This document shows, in pieces, positions 58,058 to 64,000 of a DNA stretch of 64,000 bases (positions within the stretch are counted from its first letter, which is position 1; every line of letters begins with the position of its first letter). The notes under the pieces are model-generated. The model had not been told where the DNA came from. It saw only the letters and a list, made by a program, of their open reading frames with translations, and did not search any database. This stretch comes from Francisella salimarina. Its GTDB lineage: Bacteria; Pseudomonadota; Gammaproteobacteria; Francisellales; Francisellaceae. A program made the position numbers and the translations under genes. Location: positions 248,001-312,000 of the forward strand of contig NZ_VOJA01000003.1 of NCBI RefSeq assembly GCF_007923265.1, given 5' to 3'.

Positions 58058-58936
58058 ATGACGAAAAAAAAATTATTACCAGCTACAAAAGGCAAATCAT
58101 TACCAGTTGTATCTGATAATAACCTCAGCTCTTATCTAAATTTTGTTAATAAATTACCAATACTGTCACTTGAGGAAGAGCAAGAGCTCGCCAAACGCTA
58201 TAAATATCAAAAAGACTTAGATGCTGCTCAGCAGCTTGTCTTGTCACACTTGCGTTTTGTTACTAAAATCGCGCGTAATTTTTCAGGTTATGGCCTTTCG
58301 ATAGCAGACCTTATCCAAGAGGGTAACATTGGTCTAATGAAAGCTGTGAGTAAGTTTGATCCTGATCAAGGTGTCAGATTAGTATCATTTGCAGTGCATT
58401 GGATTAAAGCAGAAATGCATGACTATGTTCTTAAAAACTGGAAGATTGTTAAAGTCGCTACTACAAAAGCTCAGCGTAAACTATTTTTTAATCTTAGAAG
58501 TAGTAAAGATAAGATTGGCTGGTTAAGTTCAGAAGATATTAAGCAGTTAGCAGAAGAATTAGGTGTCAAAGAAGAAACAGTTATAGAAATGGAAAAGAGA
58601 ATGTGTCAAGGTGATGCAAGTCTTGATTTACCATATACTGATGACGAAGGCGGGCAATCTAATCAACAGAGTCTATACTTAGAGGATAAATCATCAAATG
58701 TAGAACATCAAATAGTGCAACAAGATTATTATGATAACTTTAAGATGATTGTTAAAGATGTATTAAGCGGTTTTGATACGCGTACTAAAGATATTATTAT
58801 GTCGCGTTATCTACTTGATACAAAAGCGACTCTTCAAGATCTAGCAGCTAAGTATAATATTTCGGCAGAAAGAGTGCGTCAGATTGAGGAAGAGGCACTT
58901 ACTAAGCTTAAAAAAGCTATCAAAAACAGGTCCTAA
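58058..58936 (+). CDS. rpoH: RNA polymerase sigma-32 (heat-shock) factor
   Basis: Directs transcription of heat-shock genes. The 292 residues match the family. Region 2 has LVLSHLRFVTKIARNFSGYGLSIADLIQEGNIGLMKAVSKFDP near residues 60-105, and KWIKAEM-type segments. Region 4 is at the end, with RTKDIIMSRYL and AAKYNISAERVRQIEEEALTKLKKAI. The N-terminal SYLNFVNKLPILSLEEEQELAKRY is the RpoH box-like start. It is followed by aroA after 88 bases. FtsH, which degrades it in E. coli, is encoded at 1.2 kb. Confidence 0.97.
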   Translation: MTKKKLLPATKGKSLPVVSDNNLSSYLNFVNKLPILSLEEEQELAKRYKYQKDLDAAQQLVLSHLRFVTKIARNFSGYGLSIADLIQEGNIGLMKAVSKFDPDQGVRLVSFAVHWIKAEMHDYVLKNWKIVKVATTKAQRKLFFNLRSSKDKIGWLSSEDIKQLAEELGVKEETVIEMEKRMCQGDASLDLPYTDDEGGQSNQQSLYLEDKSSNVEHQIVQQDYYDNFKMIVKDVLSGFDTRTKDIIMSRYLLDTKATLQDLAAKYNISAERVRQIEEEALTKLKKAIKNRS

Positions 58937-59024
58937 TTTTTAACTTTATTGATGGTTAATTATTCAAAAAAATAGTGTTACTTATGTTAATATTACCAAC
59001 AATATAGTTTTATTTACTTATTAG

Positions 59025-60305
59025 ATGAAAGATTTTATACCCAAGGTAAAATCAAAAATAAAATCCTCAGTTTATTTAGATGGTTCAAAGAGTATATCGA
59101 ATAGATCTTTGATAATTGCAGCTATGGCACAAGGTCAAACAGCGTTTGTAAATCTACCTAATAGTGCTGATGTACTGGCATGTGTTGGAGCGTTAAAAGA
59201 GCTAGGCTGTCAACTAGAACATAATCAAGAATCTAAAACTTTGGTGATCCAAGGATGTAGTGGAAAATTTGCCAACTCAAATGCAAAAATATTTTGTAAT
59301 GAGTCAGGTACTTTGACAAGATTTATAATCCCTATGTTAGCAGTGCAAGCTACTGGCCAATACTATGTATATGCAAAGCAAAGAATGATGGATAGACCTT
59401 TAGCTGATCAATTAATACCTCTTGAAAAGCTAGGTATATCAGCACTCTATCATCAAAAAGAGCATGCTATGCCTCTTACTATCAAAGCGAAGTCTTTAGA
59501 TGGAGATAATATCGAAGTAGATGGTGCTAAGAGTTCTCAGTTTGCATCAGGTCTGCTTATGGCAGCTCCATATATGACAAAGGGCCTGCAACTAGACTCT
59601 ATCACAGATCATAAGCAACCATATTTAGAGATGACTGCTAAAGTAATGGCGGAGTTTGGTATAAATGTAAATATTGATGGAAGTGTTTATAGTGTAAATA
59701 ACTCTAACTATGTTTCCCCGGATAAATATGTTGTTGAGCCTGATGTTTCGACTGCATCATATTTTTGGGCATTTGCTGCTATTACAGGTTCAGCTATTAA
59801 GGTCATGAATGTAACGCAAAAATCTAAACAAGGCGATATTAAATTTTTAGAAGTACTAGAGAGAATAGGTTGCCAAGTTAATTACTTTGATGATGGTATA
59901 GAAGTTGTAGGTACAGATAGTTTGAGTGGTATAGAAGTAAATATGCGTAACTTTTCTGATACCTTTATGACACTTGCTGCTATTGCGTGCTTTGCAAATT
60001 CTGATACTCATATTTCAGGACTTAGTCATACAAGAGGACAGGAGTCAGATCGTGTTGATGCTATGGCAGAAGGACTTACAAAACTTGGTATCTATGTCGA
60101 GACAACTCAAGATAGTATCTTAATATCACCAACAAGAAGCAAATTTAAGCAAGCTGAGGTTGATAGTCATAATGATCATCGTATCGCTATGTCGTTAGCA
60201 TTGTTAGGATTGAAATATGATGGTGTTGTGATAAATAATGCAGAGGCGGTTAGTAAAACATGTCCTGACTATTTTGATAGAATGAGAAACTTAGTAGGTT
60301 CGTGA
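59025..60305 (+). CDS. aroA: 3-phosphoshikimate 1-carboxyvinyltransferase (EPSP synthase)
   Basis: Joins phosphoenolpyruvate to shikimate-3-phosphate. The 426 residues begin with YLDGSKSISNRSLIIAAMAQG, the conserved S3P-binding Lys-Ser-Ser region. NESGTLTRFIIPMLAV near residue 89 holds the equivalent of the glyphosate loop, without the usual NAGTAMR; Ser and Leu replace Ala and Ala-Met. RMMDRPLADQLIPLEKLG and the HNDHRIAMSLALLGLK end complete it. A TGATG overlap couples it to the next gene. Confidence 0.93.
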   Translation: MKDFIPKVKSKIKSSVYLDGSKSISNRSLIIAAMAQGQTAFVNLPNSADVLACVGALKELGCQLEHNQESKTLVIQGCSGKFANSNAKIFCNESGTLTRFIIPMLAVQATGQYYVYAKQRMMDRPLADQLIPLEKLGISALYHQKEHAMPLTIKAKSLDGDNIEVDGAKSSQFASGLLMAAPYMTKGLQLDSITDHKQPYLEMTAKVMAEFGINVNIDGSVYSVNNSNYVSPDKYVVEPDVSTASYFWAFAAITGSAIKVMNVTQKSKQGDIKFLEVLERIGCQVNYFDDGIEVVGTDSLSGIEVNMRNFSDTFMTLAAIACFANSDTHISGLSHTRGQESDRVDAMAEGLTKLGIYVETTQDSILISPTRSKFKQAEVDSHNDHRIAMSLALLGLKYDGVVINNAEAVSKTCPDYFDRMRNLVGS

Positions 60306-60904
60306 TGACAAATAAAGAGCGTATTATTACCAGATATTTAAGTCAAAGATGGTATAAGAAGGCTCTTATTATCACGCCTAAAGAGCAGAGCTATTTTTAT
60401 AAGATAAATGTTCTGAAGCTCGTGGCTTGTTCGGGCTATCTAAAAAATGAGCCTTCGCTAGGGTGTGTATTTGATGTAGAAGCTTGGCCCTTTGAGCATA
60501 AGTTTTTTGATCTTATCATATTAGATGAGAGTTTTATAAATTGTCCTGCTTTAATGAAAGCAATATTCAATCAGCTTCATTTCTGTTTAGCTGATGATGG
60601 CGAAGTTATTGTAGCTTGTTCAGGCAATATTAGTCTATATAGTTTATTATCAAGATTTATCTCAAATGGTTTTATTAGCAAGAGAGTGAGATTAATAAAC
60701 TATACTGGTAACTTTATAGTAAATATGTTTAAAAGAATTTTTAGTAAATATTTTGTAGTGGTTTTTAAGAAGGATAATTATTTCTCCGTTGATCCACTTA
60801 GTGTTGGAGAGCTAATAAAAGAGCCTACAAAGTCTGAAGTAGCTAAAATATACAGTGGTGGTTGTGCTAAGGAAGTATATGGGAATTTTCACAAAGAAAA
60901 ATAA
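60305..60904 (+). CDS. YafS-like, possibly degenerate methyltransferase
   Basis: A 199-residue protein. Its place before rnhA and pattern (WPFEHKFFDLIILDESF, then LHFCLADDGEVIVACSGNISLYSLLSRF) match the YafS-type class I SAM methyltransferase found beside rnhA in many gammaproteobacteria. The glycine-rich SAM loop expected at the N-terminus (about residues 15-35) is not evident, so binding may be lost. Start ATG 60305 overlaps the aroA stop as TGATG; the gene overlaps rnhA by 26 bases. Confidence 0.6.
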   Translation: MTNKERIITRYLSQRWYKKALIITPKEQSYFYKINVLKLVACSGYLKNEPSLGCVFDVEAWPFEHKFFDLIILDESFINCPALMKAIFNQLHFCLADDGEVIVACSGNISLYSLLSRFISNGFISKRVRLINYTGNFIVNMFKRIFSKYFVVVFKKDNYFSVDPLSVGELIKEPTKSEVAKIYSGGCAKEVYGNFHKEK

Positions 60905-61337
60905 TGTAACTGCTTATACAGATGGAGCATGTAAAGGTAATCCAGGTATAGGCGGTTGGGGAGCTATATTGAGTTATAATGGTGTTGATAAAGAGATTTA
61001 TGGTGCCGAAAAAGATACAACGAATAATAGAATGGAGCTAATGGCAGCAATCAAAACTCTACAAGCACTAAAAAGAAAATGCGATATAACAATCTATACA
61101 GACTCTAAGTATCTTCAAAATGGTATTAACCAATGGTTAGCAAATTGGAAGGCTAATGGTTGGAAGACAGCAGCGAAAAAAGAAGTCAAAAATAAAGATC
61201 TCTGGCAAGAGCTAGATAGTTTGACAACTAAACACAATGTAACTTGGAGCTGGGTAAAGGGTCATAGTGGTAATCAAGGTAATGAAAAAGCTGATGAGTT
61301 GGCAAATAAAGCAATCGCTGAATTGATAGGAAAATAA
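60879..61337 (+). CDS. rnhA: Ribonuclease HI
   Basis: Cuts the RNA strand of RNA-DNA hybrids. The ATG at 60879 gives 152 residues, close to the 155 of E. coli; a longer GTG-started frame begins at 60855. The catalytic acids are in AYTDGACKGNPGIGGWGAIL (Asp), NRMELMAAIKTLQALK (Glu), YTDSKYLQNGINQWL (Asp) and the late NEKADELANKAI (Asp). The basic handle WKANGWKTAAKKEVKNKDLW is intact. It overlaps the upstream gene by 26 bases. Confidence 0.96.
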   Translation: MGIFTKKNNVTAYTDGACKGNPGIGGWGAILSYNGVDKEIYGAEKDTTNNRMELMAAIKTLQALKRKCDITIYTDSKYLQNGINQWLANWKANGWKTAAKKEVKNKDLWQELDSLTTKHNVTWSWVKGHSGNQGNEKADELANKAIAELIGK

Positions 61338-61339
61338 GT

Positions 61340-62371
61340 ATGGATAATTATTCTAATAAAAAAATTCTAGTTTTATATACTGGTGGTACTATCGGGATGA
61401 TTAGTACTGAACAGGGCTATGATGTTGAACCAGGCTATCTGACAAAAACAATTGCTGGAATTAGAGATTTTTATCATTATGACATGCCAGAGTTCGAGAT
61501 CAAAGAGTATAGTGATCTTATCGATTCATCAAACATCGATCCTAAAAGATGGATTTCACTGGCACAAGATATATTGAGTAATTATGCTAATTATGACGGT
61601 TTTGTGATTTTGCATGGTACAGATACACTTGCTTATACGGCATCGGTATTATCTTTTATCTTGGGTGAAATTGATAAGCCAGTTATTGTTACAGGCTCGC
61701 AAATACCAATCTCCAAAATCAGGTCAGATGCTATATCAAATATCCTTAATAGTTTGATTTTTGCATGTAATGATAATATCGAAGAAGTTTGTGTCTATTT
61801 TAATCAAAAGCTAATGCGTGGTAATAGAACTACGAAAATATCAGCGACAGATTTTGATGCTTTTGGATCTCCGAATTATCCTACTCTAGCAAAAGTTGGC
61901 ATAGATATCGTAGTCAAGCAGAAAAGATTGTGGCAAAGACAAAAGTCACTTAATATACCAAGTTTAGATACGTTTACAATCCCTAAGATTGCGATATTAC
62001 AGATTTATCCTGGTATGAATAGTGATATGCTATCAGCTATTGTTGAGCAACCATTACAGGGATTAATTCTCAAGACTTATGGTTCTGGTAATATGATGAA
62101 TGATCCAGAAATTTATACGACTCTCAAAAAGGCTAGTGATAAGGGAATTGTGATAGTGAACTGTACGCAGTGCTTGTATGGTAGTGTCAAAATGGCTACA
62201 TACAAAGTCGCAAGAGGACTGATTGATGTTGGTGTGATCTCAGGTCGTGATATGACTGATGAAGCAGCATTTGCTAAGCTTTTTTATTTATTAGGTCAAT
62301 CAAATATTTCTCTAAAAGAGATCAAGAGAGCTTTTGAAACTTCTTTGCATGGCGAAGTAACATTGTCATAG
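61340..62371 (+). CDS. ansA: L-asparaginase, type I (cytoplasmic)
   Basis: Hydrolyses L-asparagine to aspartate and ammonia. The 343 residues match AnsA. Active-site segments are LYTGGTIGMISTEQGYDVEPG (catalytic Thr near residue 14) and GFVILHGTDTLAYTASVLSF (Thr-Asp pair near residue 94), with Lys in SKIRSDAISNIL near residue 124. No signal peptide is present, which suits type I. It starts 3 bases after rnhA and may supply aspartate from imported asparagine. Confidence 0.93.
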   Translation: MDNYSNKKILVLYTGGTIGMISTEQGYDVEPGYLTKTIAGIRDFYHYDMPEFEIKEYSDLIDSSNIDPKRWISLAQDILSNYANYDGFVILHGTDTLAYTASVLSFILGEIDKPVIVTGSQIPISKIRSDAISNILNSLIFACNDNIEEVCVYFNQKLMRGNRTTKISATDFDAFGSPNYPTLAKVGIDIVVKQKRLWQRQKSLNIPSLDTFTIPKIAILQIYPGMNSDMLSAIVEQPLQGLILKTYGSGNMMNDPEIYTTLKKASDKGIVIVNCTQCLYGSVKMATYKVARGLIDVGVISGRDMTDEAAFAKLFYLLGQSNISLKEIKRAFETSLHGEVTLS

Positions 62372-62459
62372 CAATTATAAAAATTTGTTTATTTTATAGT
62401 ACTAATATAGTATATTGATACATGAAAAAAAATTCACTTATAAACAAGGGGACTAAACG

Positions 62460-63164
62460 ATGAGTAATATTTCTGAATTAATAAAAGGTAACAGAGCTTG
62501 GGCTGAACAAATCAAAAAAACAAACCCTGAGTTCTTTGAAACACTATCAAAAGGTCAATCACCAGAGTATCTTTGGATAGGTTGTTCAGATAGTCGTGTA
62601 CCTGCTAACCAAGTTTGTGGCTTGATACCAGGTGAGGTTTTTGTACATCGTAATGTTGCAAATGTTGTTTCGCTTACCGATTTAAATTGTTTATCAGTAT
62701 TACAGTTTGCTATCGAAGTTTTAAAGGTCAAGAAAATCATAGTATGTGGTCACTATGCTTGTGGTGGTGTTGAAACTGTTGTTAAAGATAAGAGCTATGG
62801 CTTGATTGATAATTGGTTGACATCTATCCATGAAGTCAAAGAGCAAAATAAAAAGTTTATTGAAGAGTCGTTAGCTTGTTACAAGAATAATGAAGACGAG
62901 TACATGAAGAAAAAAGTAGATATGATGTGTGAGCTAAATGCACTCCACCAAGCTCTTAACCTATGTAAAACTACGGTTGTGAAAGATGCTTGGGCAAAAG
63001 GACTTAACTTCACTATTCATGCTTCTATATATGGTATTGGCGATGGTAAGCTGTATGAAATCGGTGGCGGTGTAGGCTCAAGAGCTGAGATGGATGCTAT
63101 GTATGCCGAGGCTATCGAATCTATCAAATCTAGATATTGTCAAACTCAATCTTGTTCATTGTAA
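62460..63164 (+). CDS. Beta-class carbonic anhydrase
   Basis: Zinc enzyme that interconverts CO2 and bicarbonate. The 234 residues carry the family marks: WIGCSDSRVPANQVCGL near residue 40 (zinc Cys and the Asp/Arg dyad), FVHRNVANVV, and CGHYACGGVETVV near residue 97 (His and second zinc Cys). The set of zinc ligands is complete. GGGVGSRAEMDAMYAEAIESI is close to the C-terminus. Bicarbonate supply for carboxylations is the usual role. An AAGGGG site lies 9 bases before the ATG. Confidence 0.94.
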   Translation: MSNISELIKGNRAWAEQIKKTNPEFFETLSKGQSPEYLWIGCSDSRVPANQVCGLIPGEVFVHRNVANVVSLTDLNCLSVLQFAIEVLKVKKIIVCGHYACGGVETVVKDKSYGLIDNWLTSIHEVKEQNKKFIEESLACYKNNEDEYMKKKVDMMCELNALHQALNLCKTTVVKDAWAKGLNFTIHASIYGIGDGKLYEIGGGVGSRAEMDAMYAEAIESIKSRYCQTQSCSL

Positions 63165-63236
63165 TTCTTCTTTCTTATAGAAAAATCTTATCATTAATCA
63201 TATTATATAAAATATATGTGATTAAAAATCTCCTAA

Positions 63237-64000
63237 ATGTCATATTCAGAAGCAGATACCAAAGCCAAACTAATTACCCCCAAGCTTAGAGAAAGTGGTT
63301 GGGATGAGAGATATATTACTAGAGAGAAATATTATTTTACAGATGGGCGTAAACAAGCTGGTGGAGCCAGAGGCGAGAAAAAATATGTGGATTATCTACT
63401 TCGTTATCAAGATATAAATCTAGCTATAGTTGAAGCAAAGAAAGAAGGTGTAAACTATAAGCAAGGCTTACAGCAGGCTATTGAATATGGTAAGGCATTA
63501 GATGTTGAGTATGTTTACTCTACAAATGGGCATAATATCCTTGAGTATCATATCCCAACTGGGCAAAGCCAAGATATAGATGAGTTCCCAACTCCTAGAG
63601 AACTATTTGAGCGTAAATATCCAAATATTAATAAAGTTAGACAAAATGTAGTTACTCAAGAGTTTTTCTCGGATGGGACAAAGACACCACGCTATTATCA
63701 AAAGATAGCGGTACAAAAAACTATAGATGCTCTTAGTAGTGGGCAAGATAGAATATTACTGACTCTAGCGACTGGTACTGGTAAGACATATATAGCATTT
63801 CAGATAGCATATAGAGTGCTTGAGTCAAGATGGCGAAAAAACGATATAGGTAATAAAAAACCACGAATTTTATATCTAGCTGATAGAAATATCTTGATAG
63901 AGCAGGCTATGAATGAGTTTAATCCTATAGAGAATGATTGTAAAAGGTTACAAGGCGTATCAATTAAGAAAAACGGTGGTAAAGTGCCATTAAGTGGTAA
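63237..64000 (+). CDS. hsdR: Type I restriction endonuclease R subunit, N-terminal part (cut by window end)
   Basis: Motor and nuclease subunit of a type I restriction-modification system. The ATG at 63237 opens a frame of 254 codons to the window end. The N-terminal nuclease domain has YVDYLLRY then INLAIVEAKKEG near residues 48-65, a PD-(D/E)xK arrangement (Asp and E-x-K). The helicase part starts with RYYQKIAVQKTIDAL near residue 150, Walker A LTLATGTGKTYIAFQIA near residue 178 and ILYLADRNILIEQA near residue 213. It resembles the EcoEI-type HsdR. The hsdM/hsdS partners would lie downstream, outside the window. Confidence 0.9.
   Translation, partial: MSYSEADTKAKLITPKLRESGWDERYITREKYYFTDGRKQAGGARGEKKYVDYLLRYQDINLAIVEAKKEGVNYKQGLQQAIEYGKALDVEYVYSTNGHNILEYHIPTGQSQDIDEFPTPRELFERKYPNINKVRQNVVTQEFFSDGTKTPRYYQKIAVQKTIDALSSGQDRILLTLATGTGKTYIAFQIAYRVLESRWRKNDIGNKKPRILYLADRNILIEQAMNEFNPIENDCKRLQGVSIKKNGGKVPLSG

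Overview
The window is about 64 kb of AT-rich chromosome from a gammaproteobacterium that is almost certainly a Francisella (F. tularensis/novicida group). Three things point there: a FopA-type OmpA-family porin, a methionine importer whose permease and binding protein are fused into one polypeptide, and a cyanophycin-synthetase pair, all with very AT-rich codon use. Species or subspecies cannot be fixed from sequence reading alone. I saw no tRNA or rRNA gene, no CRISPR array, no prophage and no intact insertion sequence. Most of the window is ordinary housekeeping sequence with short intergenic gaps.

Layout. 0-9.8 kb: the 3' part of uvrA, then ftsH, deoD, a small gene that may be a DciA-like replication factor, an LPP20-type lipoprotein, secA, tag, and rplU-rpmA with their own promoter and leader hairpin. 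9.9-13.3 kb: a LysE-type exporter and a polyamine-type ABC transporter (potGHI) without a binding protein. 13.5-17.8 kb: a carotenoid-oxygenase gene cut by one in-frame stop codon, a SerB-like phosphatase, a DUF475 membrane protein, a DUF3301 protein and a Fax-type GST. 17.9-26.8 kb: amino-acid and peptide nutrition (POT transporter, alr, APC permease, pheA, 5'-nucleotidase, YgjP-type metalloprotease, sdaA). 26.8-29.8 kb: iron-sulfur genes (sufS, A-type carrier, sufT), coaD and a ferredoxin, preceded by a perfect palindrome that covers the promoter. 29.8-34.6 kb: fopA, a pentanucleotide microsatellite and the type IV pilus genes pilB-pilC. 34.7-40.9 kb: a glycerophosphodiesterase, a CinA/MoaB-domain protein, cphA and a second Mur-ligase-like cyanophycin synthetase paralogue. 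40.9-46.6 kb: ispF, a double rhodanese, an aromatic amino acid permease, metIQ, metN and plsY, all on the minus strand. 46.7-57.5 kb: tgt, then about 6.3 kb of accessory genes (LysR, EamA exporter, isochorismatase-like protein, two duplicated small exported proteins, MFS transporter, GH15-like enzyme), then yajC-secD-secF. 57.5-64 kb: an SH3/coiled-coil exported protein, rpoH, aroA, a YafS-like protein, rnhA, ansA, carbonic anhydrase and the start of a type I restriction hsdR that runs off the window.

How it fits together. The protein-export machinery (SecA, YajC-SecD-SecF), protein quality control (FtsH and its classical partner sigma-32, RpoH) and the envelope (FopA, pilus motor, PlsY) are all represented. 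Much of the rest is uptake and breakdown of amino acids and peptides, as expected for an intracellular bacterium living on host amino acids: POT and APC importers, MetNIQ, the aromatic permease, serine deaminase and asparaginase. The parts most worth a second look are the interrupted carotenoid oxygenase, the duplicated small exported proteins with duplicated promoters, the cyanophycin-type gene pair, the suf promoter palindrome, and the accessory cassette that separates tgt from yajC.
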